From Hymenopellis radicata (lineage: Eukaryota; Basidiomycota; Agaricomycetes; Agaricales; Physalacriaceae): a DNA stretch of 31,255 bases. The DNA lies in contig JADNRX010000587.1 in assembly GCA_015501595.1 (NCBI GenBank), forward strand, positions 1-31,255, written 5' to 3'. A program made the position numbers and the translations under genes. This document shows, piece by piece, positions 1 to 11,012 of this stretch. Under the pieces are notes generated by a model. That model searched no databases and was not told where the DNA came from. It saw only the letters and a program-made list of their open reading frames with translations. Numbering within the stretch: the first letter of the stretch is position 1; every line of letters starts with the position of its first letter.

Positions 1-14
1 ACGTGAACACCGGG

Positions 15-23
15 GAATCCCAG
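15..23. repeat. Left 9-bp target-site duplication of the MULE
   Basis: GAATCCCAG lies directly outside the left terminal inverted repeat and is repeated exactly at 11533-11541 outside the right one. Perfect conservation suggests that insertion was not ancient. Confidence 0.88.
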
Positions 24-55
24 GAGTCCCTACTAAGCTGGTCTTTCGGGTGCCT
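24..55 (+). repeat. Left terminal inverted repeat of the MULE
   Basis: 32 bp starting GAG. The core at 38-55 (CTGGTCTTTCGGGTGCCT) is a perfect inverted match to 11501-11518. Mismatches are confined to positions 27-31 and 37. Similarity stops abruptly inward of 55. Confidence 0.88.
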
Positions 56-355
56 AGCGGCAGGAGAAGCCAGGTCAGATAAGACCAGGCGAGATAAGAT
101 TGGAAAACGTTTCTGATGCGCAGAGGTCGGAAACGTCAGTTTTACCACGTCATCTTCAGTCGGGCGTCGGGAAAGGCGCAGCTGCTATAATGTCACTTGT
201 CACACTATTCCAAGAAATATTCTAAACGTACCCGTTTCCTTCCTTCCTTCTTGGCACATCCAATAATGTTCACCGCCATGATTCTTCTTTCCGCCCTCAC
301 TTCCGTCTTCACTCCTTGAACGAAGCATCGAGGAGATATGTGGACTTGTTGGATA
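56..355. other. Left subterminal region of the MULE, non-coding
   Basis: No supportable gene is seen between the left terminal repeat and the first start codon at 356. This stretch probably contains the promoter of the first cargo gene, but no specific element could be identified. Confidence 0.4.
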
Positions 356-2219
356 ATGTCCGACTTCAACGCTGCCATTGTGCGCGCCCGCCGCCTCAAG
401 TCATATACCACAAGTGGACGTTTCTTCAAATCCAAGTCCCCATGCTCCTTTCCGAGATGCTCGCCCAAGCACTGGTGGTCGAAGACTGTACCGCGGTGGT
501 TACTCTTCCTACAATACGCGTTCCTTCCCCCATCCTTACGCTTCGCGGAATACCATCCATGGTGTTGTTGGAGGTGTCCAGCGTCAGCTTGATATCATCG
601 CCAATGAGCCCAGTTCAGCTGTAGTCGACGAGTTCCGGCGTCGTCTGAACGAGGGCAATGCCCAAGGCCTCATGCTCCACTTCAATAGGTCACAGGGGGT
701 TATGTCAGGATGGTTTAGGTAAGTGGTTCTGTTGAGCGTTCGTGACTATCACTCACTATTTCGTAGACCTTGCCGTGTTTTAGCCTTAGGCTGCCTGACT
801 CAGATGGGCGCTGGAGGTTTACAAGGGCATCCAGACTATACGCCTCCGACTTGCATCTATACTTTGAACCCCATCCTTACCAACAAGGAGTGCGAAATGG
901 AACTCCACTTGCGCAAGCGTCTTCCAGATCTTCCTGGTCTTCACGATTTCTTCCGATGCCCTCTTGGACACAGCCCATGCTATTATAGTATGTTCCTCAT
1001 CCTTGCACATTACCGCCATACTGATCCATTGCTAGTGATCATTCCTAAAATTCAACCGTCCGTTATCATTCATTCAGAAGAGGAACTGGAACAGGAACTT
1101 CGTGTGTGTATCCTCTTTTTTTCTGGCACCTTCTCTTACCCACTGCACAGTTGCATGATACATGATTCCCAGCGAGGAGGACTACAATAGTAAGATGTCG
1201 GTCTTACCATTTTTGCCTGTATGCTTACGGGATCACGTCTCTTGTCAGTCGAGGCTGAAGATATGCAGCAAGCTATAGAGGATGCTCGTCCATTGTCTGA
1301 GACCTTTGATCCACGAGTCATCCTTCTCTCCGATGTCAACCAACTGGACGATGAGAGCAAGATACTCGGTCATTACGCGTTCTACCCTCAAGGTGCTGCT
1401 ATAGCCCGTGCAACTAATGGTACTTCTGCTTTTCTTGATACTTGATTTGTGCTGAAACAGTTTTAGACCAAGCCTTAATCGCAGTCATCCAACAACAGCA
1501 GTCAGAGGGTGTATATAGACGTGCGTAAGCTTCCTTTATAACTTTCTTGGTCTAATCTAATTTCTAGGATCATTCCACGCTCATCCTGCCTACTCCATAT
1601 CATCTGCGTCACATCATCTATTGGCCCCTTATGATGCGCGCTAGAATCCCGGATGCGAGGACCTTCCTTGGACCTTCATTGAGAACTTCGACACTACTCT
1701 TGGACGTGCTATTCGTGAGATCAACTCATGTGAACTTCCCGCGACGTCGTGGCATCAAATCCAGGGCTGGACCATAGAGTGCAAAGCCTGTAAGCAGTAC
1801 TTCTCAGAAGAAGGATATCACGATCATATTCATCGTGGATTCTGCACGAACTGGATGACACCGACACCAGGTAGAAGTAGAACTGTCCCTCTTCGTAAAT
1901 ATCTGCTGATGGTTTCTGAATAGTTCGCGCTCAACACTCAGATATCAATGATGTGGAAGAGTTTCATTTTCGTACCTTTTTAAAAAGAGAAAGTATTCCA
2001 CAATTTGAAGAGTTCATGAATACACCCGTTGCATTGGCAATGATGGCATGGAATTCACGACTAGGAGTACCAAAGGACGTTTATACTATGATATTTACTG
2101 CTGCTACTTAGTGTGATACTTGTAGATTAGTTCATACTTTCCGTGCTTATCTAGCTCATCTCACTGCAGATGGAGACTGTGGGGACTTGGGGGAGAAGGG
2201 TGCTACCATTATTCAGTAA
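356..2219 (+). pseudogene. Zinc-finger-like cargo gene, copy 1, with two in-frame TAG codons
   Basis: A multi-exon reading frame can be followed from an ATG at 356 to a TAA at 2217-2219. Supported exons include one ending at 718, then 767-987, 1036 to about 1101, 1249-1419, 1461-1520, 1568-1870 and 1924-2219. All introns are 41-60 bp with GT-AG ends, and phases are consistent. The exon at 1568-1870 encodes a C2H2/C2HC-like motif: C-x2-C, then F, Y, H and C, around CKACKQYFSEEGYHDH. The last exon has a C-x2-C pair (CDTC). The frame is interrupted by TAG at 1642-1644 and again at 2109-2111, while flanking sequence stays in frame and resembles copy 2 downstream. I do not recognise the family by name. 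Its position inside the MULE and its zinc-finger-like motif suggest a DNA-binding or accessory element protein, which is inference. Some 5' exon boundaries (before 461 and near 1102-1172) are uncertain. Confidence 0.6.
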
Positions 2220-2477
2220 TAGTATCTGTTGTTTCTGAATGTGTAGTACTGAATTGATGTTTGTTTCTTGACGTCTAAAAGAATAACACTTCATCTTGTG
2301 GGCGGACGTCCTCAAATACTAATGCTTAGCTCGGGGCTCAGACATTGGTTTGCTTCGAAATTGGTGCATCATCGTGCACTGAGATTCTCAATGCCGCTTG
2401 ACTTGCTTTCGTTATCTTCCGCACGGAATGGAAACACCTCTGCTTAAAAAGAGAGCCTCTTCAGGGCTGATTAACTC

Positions 2478-3521
2478 ATGGCGAACTTTTTTAAGCTTTC
2501 TGCGTGTTCTGGTTCCCTCTACGAGTATCTCTTAGGTCCACTTCCATCCTCCTCTGCAGATCCTCCTTCCTCCCCGCTTGCACGCTACTCGACACTGCCT
2601 GCTCAGAATCAGAGTCTGGCCACATCTCCAACCTCGCCTACCGTTCATTTGTCATATGAAGACTTTGAAGAAGAACAAGCTGTCAAGACACTTCTCATGC
2701 TAAAGGATCCTCTTCCTCCTCGAGGCTTCTTCTCTGAGAAGGTTGCGATTGCTCATGCCAATCCAGATAGGCAACGTTTAATGCATCTGTAGATCATTAC
2801 TGATTTACCTCAGACCAAGAGATTATTCAGGATGTTATGAGCAAAGTACAACGCTGGTTACTTTGAGGGTGTGTGTGTTGATGTAATCTTGTCCCTGATT
2901 GTCTAACTTCTCAACAGAGTATCCTTCAGCGCATCTAGCCAGTCATTTACTTGATGACGGTCCTTTGTACAACCCTCGTATCCCCGCGATTGGTCATAGT
3001 TCTAGAACTATCTTAGCCCAGCCGGTGATGCTATTTCGCGCTTTGATTCCACAGAAGGCATTCCCAAAGAGACCTGGCTGTCACTAAAGATGTGGTCGAT
3101 GATTTGCAGCATCTGCAAGTGCTACTTTTCTGGAGATGGATACCTGGACCATGTCGTTGATGAGGCTTGCGGGAACTGGTATAAAAAATGGAGCGGTATG
3201 TGATCTTTTTAATGCTAATTTGAGTACATAGCTTATCGTGCAACAGTTGCATGTGATCATTATGCTTTCGATGAGGCGCATATGAAACATCCTATGGCAG
3301 TGCAGAGATGCACTGGTTCTCCTACGGAGCACGCGTTCTTAGAATGGAATTCCCGAGTTGGGGTACCAGAGGACGTTTGGCAAGTTCTCATTACTAGTGA
3401 GGCGTACTGTACGACTTGCGAGCTCATTCACTTTATTAAAGGTCATGAGCTGCATCTTGACTCTGATAGAGAATGCGGAGACATCAGACAAAGACACAAG
3501 GCGCGATGTGGTTGTATTTGA
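2478..3521 (+). pseudogene. Zinc-finger-like cargo gene, copy 2 (tandem paralogue)
   Basis: The 3' half is clearly a diverged duplicate of copy 1. The exon ending near 3196 encodes CSICKCYFSGDGYLDH, matching CKACKQYFSEEGYHDH of copy 1. After an intron of about 50 bp, the final exon (about 3247 to the TGA at 3519-3521) encodes EWNSRVGVPEDVW and a C-x2-C pair, matching AWNSRLGVPKDVY in copy 1. The exon beginning near 2921 resembles the copy 1 exon at 1568, but a reading-frame change is needed near 3025 to join it to the zinc-finger part. The region from ATG 2478 to 2792 is an open frame that only weakly resembles copy 1. The last exon is clean and lacks the TAG present in copy 1. Overall this is probably a partly decayed tandem copy; a functional shorter transcript cannot be excluded. 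Confidence 0.5.
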
Positions 3522-3588
3522 CTTCTATATCTTACTTCTTGAAAGTACTATGAAAGTGTATTGTACATAGTGAACGCGCCATCTGGTC

Positions 3589-5388
3589 TCACCCATTTCT
3601 CAGCATCAGCATTTCCTGAATGACCCTCAAAGCGCACCTAAATAAGAGTATCATATTCCGTCTCTGACGTTTGAAATATGGAGGCTTGATTAAATAAACA
3701 ACTGAACCACGCCCATGTCCGGCCACCCACTCTTCATCAGAGGTTTCACTAACCATGCCCAAGGGTTCAGAATTTTCCTGTGTTGGTTTCTCTCCATTGG
3801 GAGTAGTAACAATCTCGATGTCTCCTATTTCAATAGTGAAATCAATGTACATGAAATAACTGCAGGACTTATCTCGACGATCAACATTGAAATGAATAAA
3901 GAGAGCAGAGGGGTAGAGGAGGAATACGCCCGGAGGAAGTTCAATGCAGACTCCAGCTTCCCATATCACTAACCAGGCCTTTTCTCGATGGTTGAAGAAT
4001 CCGTAGACGAAGACGATACAAATGCCTAAGGCTAAGTTCTTTGCGTCGACGTGGGGATCACAGTATACGCACTGAACACCTGGCCGTGGGGCATTAAGAC
4101 ACCAGTTGTAGAATAGTCCATACTCTAGGCTCAGGTCGTAGTGCGCTCTTATATAGGCCATGCAGGCTTCGTATCATCAGGCGACCCCAGGAAAGTACTG
4201 CTCAAGAAGAGCATTGGCTAGCAAACTATAGCCAAAGTTAGAAGGAGAAAACTTGTATTCAAACTATTCACGTACTTGATCGCATAGAAGGCCGTACCCT
4301 TAGCAAAGAATTTCTTCAAGCGTGCCGCGTTCTCCCTATGCTATTGGGAGTAGGAAGGAATCTGATGGGGTGTGTCAGTAACTGAAGGTGTTCTGGGATC
4401 GTAGACACTTACAGTTTTATTGTTCCTATCAACACCGGCAATGCAAAACCAGTGTGATCCACGCCTGTTACTCTGCATAGCGTCCTCGCCCATGCTGCCA
4501 CAGGCGCGAACAAAATCACGGGCCTCTGCCAGAAACTGAGGCAGCAGTTGTCGCACGTTGTTCGTAATTCTTGAGCGATAGATGATAAGGCGGCCAGCAG
4601 CGTCCAATAAACGTGTAGCAACCCTGGCTTGGTGTTTGAAAGGCTAGATCAGAAAGGAAAGAAACGTACCCTTGGTAGGGGACGAGGCGAATGCCTGAGA
4701 GATGGCTCCAAATGACGTCCAAGGAGCCTGAGGCATGAGCCTCTCGTAAGTCGTTTACTGGGACGTTTTTGAGAACGGCATTCCCATCCACCACGTTTTG
4801 GTAACAGGGAGGTCCTCAGCAAGCAAATTGTCCTGCGCTTGAAGATATTCGTCTTGGGCCTCCTGCTTGGCTATCTTGCGATGGCGACGTCTAAAACTAC
4901 GACCGGCTTGACGAGACAGGGTCGGAGGGACCTCCAGGTTCAGAGGTGTCTCCGGTAAGGCTCTAGATCTGCAGGAGAGCATTAGTGCAGGTCCAAGAAC
5001 ATAAGTTGTCGGCTTCTTACTTGGGGGCGTAACTAACGGGTGGGACGTTGACTGTCGGTTCGGTCTTGGGTTTCTTGGTAGCGAGTGGGACATGGGAAGA
5101 CGAGCGGCGTTTAGAGGTGGAGGCGGCGGCTTGAGAAGCAGTGTTGGAGCCGGCGGCGAGAGCTGTCGTCGCGTCGCTGTCGTTTAGGATGGCTTGAATG
5201 ACTGGGTCTTGACTCCTGTAGTCCTGGTCCGCGTCGTTATGACGGAGTAAGGCGACGTCGAGCAGGCTAACAGAGAGCTTGAGCTCTGCGTCGTTGTCGC
5301 CAGGCTTAAGCTTGGTAGTGTAACTAGGCGAACGCGATGAGGATGATTTTGGGGGGAGTGGAGGCCACTCACTTTGGTTTAACGCCAA
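3589..5388 (-). pseudogene. TET/JBP-like 2-oxoglutarate/Fe(II) dioxygenase relative, broken
   Basis: Exons on the minus strand: 5388-5021, 4968 to 4670, 4623-4413, 4361 onward, and a 3' block at 4161-3589. The 3' block encodes DPHVD (an HxD iron-binding motif), a beta-rich stretch with a LVIWEAG segment, then LPPGVFLLYPSALFIHFN with a distal His. This is the order expected of a double-stranded beta-helix dioxygenase, and it resembles a family common in Agaricomycetes that I associate with TET/JBP-like proteins. Damage visible: a frame change near 4790, an in-frame TAG at 4341-4343, and two consecutive TGA codons (4174-4179) just upstream of the catalytic block. The N-terminus is low complexity and basic (SKRRSS, KKPKTE). 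The gene is convergent with zinc-finger-like copy 2 and lies inside the MULE. The family call is inference from motif order; the pseudogene status is seen directly. Confidence 0.55.
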
Positions 5389-5839
5389 AGAACGCGGTAA
5401 GGAGGTTCGCCAGCTTGAGTCGCGTCAACATGACGGCGACGGCGTCGAGAAGGTGGGCGGTGTGCACAGGTTCTGCAGCACGCTGCTTTGGTACTAACGC
5501 GAAGCTTTCCCGGAGACGTGTAGGTTGTTCTGCCAGGACCGTGTTAGGGCCCTTGAAGTTACACGTCTAGGGAGTGACCCAGAAAGACGCGCACCTATTT
5601 ATGCTAGAGCCACCGTCAACAAAGACGCGCCAAACAAGTCCACACGCGCGGTCCACACGTGAGATCGTGGAAGGAAAACAAAGAGCGTCGATATGTTTTC
5701 CGTTGTGTGGCTGGTTGCCTAATTCGGACAGGTCAATCTCTTTGTCCTCCGCCTTCACCACAGCAACTCCGTCGTCGCTGAATTAACGTTCGCTGTTTCC
5801 TGCGGACGCTGCTTTGGCCAAGCCTTCTCGCCCTTCGTC
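5389..5839. other. Intergenic stretch inside the MULE, no gene seen
   Basis: Lies between the start of the TET/JBP-like pseudogene (minus) and the first recognisable part of the coatomer alpha fragment (plus). Open frames here show no family features and overlap on both strands. Probably the 5' flank of the oxygenase relative plus the capture junction. Confidence 0.35.
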
Positions 5840-7080
5840 TCGTCTCAGCCCGACCCATCATCGACGCGAGTTCCATACGGCATGCCGGTATGTCTTGTTT
5901 TTTTACGCATATACGCGTCTTTTGACGACGTTCTGCTCTCATTTCTCGCAGGCCTTGCCTTCCGCCTGACGCAGCCTTTGCTGGCCGCCGCACTCCACAA
6001 CGGAAGCGTACAACTCTGGAACTACAGAATGGGAGTGCTCGTTGACCGCTTCGAGGAACACGAAGGCACGTCGTGATGCCCTGGACAGCACTTTGAAGCT
6101 GACGCTTTTACTGTAGGACCTGTCCGAGGTGTCCATTCCATTCGAGCCGAGCCCTGCTAGTTTCTGGAGGCGACGACTATAAAATCAAAGTCTGGGGTGC
6201 GTTGACCGGTGTCAAGGGGATAAAAGAGCTAACAGGCATCACAGACATTCGACCGCAGAATAGGCGCTGTCTGTTCACGCTCCACGGCCATCTCGACTAT
6301 ATCCGAACCGTTCAATTCCATCATGAAATGTCCTGGATTGTGAGTGACAATTCTTCATCTCTGCAAAAAAATGCTAAATACGCCTAGCTCTCCACGTCCG
6401 ACGATCAAACGATACGCATATGGAACAGCACATCTCGCCAGTGCATCGCTGTCCTAACTGGCCATACCCACTATGTCATGTCGGCCTTCTTCCATCCCAA
6501 AGACGACCTCATCGTATCCGCCTCCATGGACCAAACGGTCCGTGTATGGGACATCTCAGGTCTTCGAAAGGGAGGGTCGTCCAGCAGCGGTCCTTGAACT
6601 TTGAGACCTTTGACACGTTCTCTACCGTCAAGTACGTGCTTGAAGGTCACGATCGCGGTGTCAACTACGCCGTCTTCCATCCCACTCTACCTTTGATTCT
6701 CTACTCTGGAGAATGAGCGAGACTAAAGCTTGGGAGGTAGACTCGTGCCGCGGTCATTTCAACAACGTATCCAGCGCTCTTTTCCACCCTAAATCCGAAC
6801 TCATCGTGTCTTGTGGTGAAGACAAGACTGTTCGCGTCTGGGACTTGGCCAAGCGGACAGCTATCCAAACATTCCGCAGAGAACACGACCGCTTCTGGGT
6901 CCTCGCCTCACACCCCAATCTCAACCTCTTTGCTGCCGGTCACGACAGTGGTCTGATCGTGTTCAAGCTGGAACGCGAACGCCCAGCATTTGCCGTTCAC
7001 GACATGCTGCACTACATTCGCGACAAGTACGTTCGCTCGTATGACTTCAATACTGGATCGGATATCGGTCTCTTGAGTGT
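5840..7080 (+). pseudogene. Captured, decayed fragment of coatomer subunit alpha (N-terminal WD40 repeats)
   Basis: Translations in shifting frames give the WD40 propeller of alpha-COP in order: [141 protein letters not shown] and [20 protein letters not shown]. Alpha-COP is a housekeeping subunit of the COPI vesicle coat of over 1100 residues; only about 350 residues' worth is present and there is no start or C-terminus. Introns are retained (5885-5952, 6066-6116, 6199-6246, 6342-6388 region), so this is a DNA-level copy, not a retrocopy. Damage: a GC instead of GT donor at 6066, a one-base frameshift near 6137, a frame change near 6595, and loss of the end of one WD repeat near 6715. An intact functional copy presumably exists elsewhere. 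Confidence 0.85.
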
Positions 7081-7109
7081 ACGCATAGGACGACGCTGGT
7101 GTTTTCCTC

Positions 7110-7734
7110 TATTCAACGTACTGTCTTCCCCAAGGGTAAGCTATTTGTTCGCCATTGCCTTTCACGATACTCACCTGGCATGTTGCAGATGTTTTCAACG
7201 TTGACGGCGCCATCGAGCTCGGCCAGCGCCAGTCCCAGTACGTTGACTTCTGGTTATCGACCATGTCCTTACGATTCCTCATAGACTGATCATGATTTTC
7301 GATTGTCAATTTCACTAGGGCACCGCCAGCGACGGATCCGAATTCAGAGGGCGCATCGACATCCCCAAGGTCTCGCACGAATACACGGTCGTTGCTACCA
7401 TCGCCGCCCCTCCAAAGTTCCTCAAGAAGCCCGACGTCAAGGCTGTTAATACAACGACGGTCACCGTTGAAGGAAACTTCGCTGCCAGCGCGGATGACTT
7501 GTTGGGCTTGCTCATGAACGAGCAGTGCATTCCCATGTCGACGAGGACGCCTGCTCAGGTAAGTACCTTGCTTCCCTTGTTTGGCAGCGTGCTAAGATCA
7601 GGTCTTAGAGCGCCGCGAAAGCAGATATGGACTATTTCCTGTTCGGCGGTGCAATCAAGGGCAAGTACCTCGAGTCTCTTTTCCTCCCCGCGAACGACAC
7701 TAGCATCAATGAAGTTGGTATAGCGCGTAGTTAG
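7110..7734 (+). pseudogene. Captured, decayed fragment of AHA1 (Hsp90 ATPase activator)
   Basis: Reading frames give two parts of the AHA1 family. The end of the N-terminal domain is seen as DGAIELGQRQS, LIMIFDCQ, GTASDGSEFRGRIDIPKVSHE; the start of the C-terminal SRPBCC domain is seen as TVTVEGNFAASADDLLGLL and DMDYFLFGGAIKGKYLESL. AHA1 stimulates the Hsp90 ATPase; the full protein is about 330-350 residues. Here the beginning, the middle (a jump straight after the KVSHE segment) and the C-terminal end are missing. There is an in-frame TAG at 7316-7318 and a premature TAG at 7732-7734. Introns survive (about 7136-7188, 7240-7286, 7560-7608). It follows the coatomer fragment on the same strand, although the two genes are unrelated, so the pair looks like a chimeric capture. 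Confidence 0.75.
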
Positions 7735-7781
7735 AATAGTTTCAATGATATTCTGTTCAAGCTCAAAAGTGTGAATTTCTT

Positions 7782-10700
7782 TTACTGACTGTTCACGAGG
7801 TCGTCTACCGACTGAAATATAGGTATTTGCCCCGATCCAGACTCAAGGGCTTCTCCGGCTGAAAGCTCTCGTGTAACTGCATTGTACGCACGTTCCAGCA
7901 CACTCTTCGCCGTTGCCCATTTCTTCTGAACCGTCTTCAAATGAGGCCTCCTGTTGTACTCCTGTTGTGCAGCGTCATTCCGAACAAGTGCCGCCTTGTA
8001 TTTGTCCCAGAGCGCCAGGCACTTATCATTGTGTGCTTGAATCTTCGTGTCCAGAGCGTCAAACTGCTTATGACGGATGGCGACTAGAAGCTTTATTAGC
8101 TGACCCACTCGACCAAGATCTACCAGCCACATACATTTTCTCCGGAGTGTCTGGACAGTGTTCTCGGTTGGATGCCCGGCTTTATAAGACGGTCTGATTC
8201 CATGCATCTCATGCACCTGATGGTCCGTAAGTAACAGCTTTGCACGCATAAGCTCAAGCCTCACGTTTAAAGTACTCAGTTTCATGATGTCGTAGTGCTG
8301 GGCTTTCTGCAGGCCGTTGACCAGTGTACACTTTGTCCCCTCTTCATTAACATCGTGGTGAACGATTTCCGCGATGTTTGTATGGCGAGGAGCAGCCCTC
8401 CAGATGGCCTGATGAATGTCGCTCCTTTCCCAACAGATACCTTGAAATACAAAATCACCGTCGACTTTGTTTTTGACCCAATCTATCAGGCCATGAGCAA
8501 CGAGCATGCAGCACAGCTAGAACTGGAACGTACCACGACCACTCTTCCCACCCAGCCTCTGAATCTCACCAACGGTACCCTCAAAGTCTGTGTGCTCCAG
8601 GCAAGACAAACTACGCATCAAGTTACGCACTTCCTCCGTGACATTACACTGTCGAATGTTACGGAAATAGTGGATTTCACATGCGCGGAACAGCCGATGC
8701 AGGTGCTCGTACAGGGAGAGCTGAGAGACTAACTTGGAAGGATGAGCAAGGTCGAGGCGTACAGGAAGAAGTTGCGCCTTCTTTTGAAGGAACAATCCAA
8801 GCCCTTGAGATCATATTAGCTTGACCGTCATGAATGCTGAAAGTAAGGTCACCCTTTGCCTGCCCCGGATGATGATCTCCGATCCATAGGAGAATCAATC
8901 CGTGAAAAAAGTCTCTGTGGGGTGCATGTAGATGATAAAAGCGCAGTTCATACCCACAGTCCTCTTGGAAGATGATATCAATCTCTTCAAATAGCCGACA
9001 GTGGGTTTCCGCTGTCTCAGAAGTGACAAAGGCGCGACAAAAGGTGATGCCTCAAGAAACCTTAGAAGCTTTCCACAGTGAGTAAAGATAGAGTACTCAC
9101 TCTGATGTGATTCAGAATCCCATGCAGCTAACTCGAATTCCTGATAGCCAATGACACGTTTAAAGGCAATATCACTCTGAAGATAAGACGCCATTGCAAG
9201 TCGACGACTGCCACTTGGAGACATGCATATCACTATTTTGAGTGATTCATGCTCGTGATCCTCGTCGTCCGAGTATTCCAGACCCGTTGAAGGATCCAAC
9301 TCAAGAATTCGCCGAATGTACTTGGCCTCTACAGGCAGATCTTTATCTTGAAGGGACTTGAGGTGACGTACGCCTAGAATAGAGATGAGGATCACGTATA
9401 TGAAAATAGCGACGCTCACCTTGTAATCCTGTGCCATAAGGATAGAATAGAGCCTTCACCTGGTCAATGTACGAGCGCAGATGGGCTCTATTAGCCAGAG
9501 AGACGTGAAGATCTCCTAGAGTGGGGCAAACTGCGCGCGGAAAGACTTCCTGCAGAAAACTTTTCAACACCGGATGGCGAAGAAATCGACGTGCAGTCAA
9601 GCCCGCCAAGTCTGCCCCAGTCTTTTCAAAAAGCTGAAATAGGCAGTCTCGGAGTCTGGGAGGCGTCCTTGTTGGGAGTGGAACAGGATGGGTATGCAGA
9701 CCGCGAATAGTCACCAGAATGAAAGGTGAACGGACGCGATACTCCTGTACTGGTTCGAACATTCGGAATGTGACAGCGCATCGGGTCTTAATCATCTGAG
9801 GTTGATAGAGGCGTCCTTCAGCATCACGATGATCGAATGCTAGAGGAACAAATCAGATTGAGAACTCGCAAACTTGCAGTTTACAACTTACGGCAGACTA
9901 CTCTCTTTGAGGAAAAGTTCGCCACTGTCTGACACTCAACTAAACGGCCATATCTGGCGCATTTAGCGTCATGCTCAATGCGTGTAATCTCGTCTTCATC
10001 CTCTTCCAGAACGGCCTCCAGAATCCACTGCAATACATCATACGAGCAATCGAGGGCCATCCAGAAGTGATCACGATCTGTCTTGAAGCAGTGATGTTCG
10101 CAGCTATAGCATTGTTAGAGACGCACATAGAATAAGACTTCATACTCACGTGAGAATGGGAGTCCCATCGTTGAGCTCACTCAAAACAATTCGACCTTCA
10201 CACCGAGGTGTTCTAGGCTGATAACCGCGACGAATTCGCTCGTTGTGAGCATTAACGAAATCAACAGCAATCTGTTCGGAGGGTGATAGTGCTGTAACGT
10301 GGTGTTGTACAGAAGTACAGCCTGCACGACGAATAGCACTCAGAAGAGCAGCAGTCTTCTTGAAGATGGTAGCACGGGGAGAGGAAGATGTTACTCGAGT
10401 TTCACGATCAAGAGCTAGTCGGGCAGAGACATCTGCTCGGGTAGCGGTTGAATGAGGGCGACAGAGTGAGATTTGATTTGCGTTTGGACAGATTTTTGAA
10501 CCCTGACCTAAGAGATTTTCATTCTGTGATTCAACATTTCGCTAAGGGGTAAAGAACGTACACGTATAGTGTCTCTCTATGCAAGGCACATCAAGACGTG
10601 TCTGTTCATCCAGATTTAGGGTACAGGACTCGTCTGTCTGCCCTACAGGTGTTCGACCAGAAGGGCTTCCACGGGAATATGCGAAGTCAAGCATAGGATT

Positions 10701-11012
10701 TCTCCAATTAGCAGGGTCTACACGAAACAAGTAGCCAACAGGATTGGGAGAGCCAGACTCTGGTAGATCAACATAAGCATCGGAGCTATCATACACGTAG
10801 AGTGTCGAGAGGATAGTTCGACTGTTAATCTGAACATTATCATATGTGCGCGAGGGTGTTGAATTTCCAGAGAAGCTGTCGGCAAGACCCGTGAAAGGGA
10901 GTGCTGGATCAACATTCAATTGGGATGGAGGGCTAGGAGTGGCGTGTTCAACAGTGATGTCCTGTTCAGGGGTTGGATTTAGGAGCGAGGATATTTGCAT
11001 TCGCCCAGACAT
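7782..11012 (-). CDS. MULE-type transposase, nine exons, 944 aa
   Basis: Exons on the minus strand: 11012-10562, 10507-10150, 10103-9892, 9839-9420, 9373-9101, 9050-8853, 8803-8534, 8482-8265, 8216-7782. All eight introns are GT-AG, 46-54 bp, and every phase joins without a stop; the CDS totals 2835 bp. Landmarks: Cys/His-rich N-terminal half (SKICPNANQ near residue 155; CEHHCFKTDRDHFW near 270), GLHTHPVPLP in exon 4, SLANRAHLRSYI, then SDIAFKRV (Asp near 548), GDHHPGQAKGLG (Asp near 630), C-x2-H-x3-N as CEIHYFRNI (679-687), and RHTNIAEIVHHDVN (Glu near 766). This D...D...CxxH...TNxxE order is that of the Mutator transposase core, and the 9-bp target duplication of the surrounding element fits. 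The last 140 residues are charged and helical, possibly a coiled coil. Likely the active transposase of the element. The start codon is the first ATG of the open exon and is not independently confirmed. Confidence 0.88.

Noticed and set aside
1642..2219. Reassignment of TAG to sense
   Set aside because: TAG is used as a plausible terminator for other genes here, such as the SDR; two TAGs in one transposon copy are better explained by decay.
5840..7734. Processed retrocopies of coatomer alpha and AHA1
   Set aside because: Several introns are retained at expected places and there is no poly-A tract, so DNA-level capture fits better.
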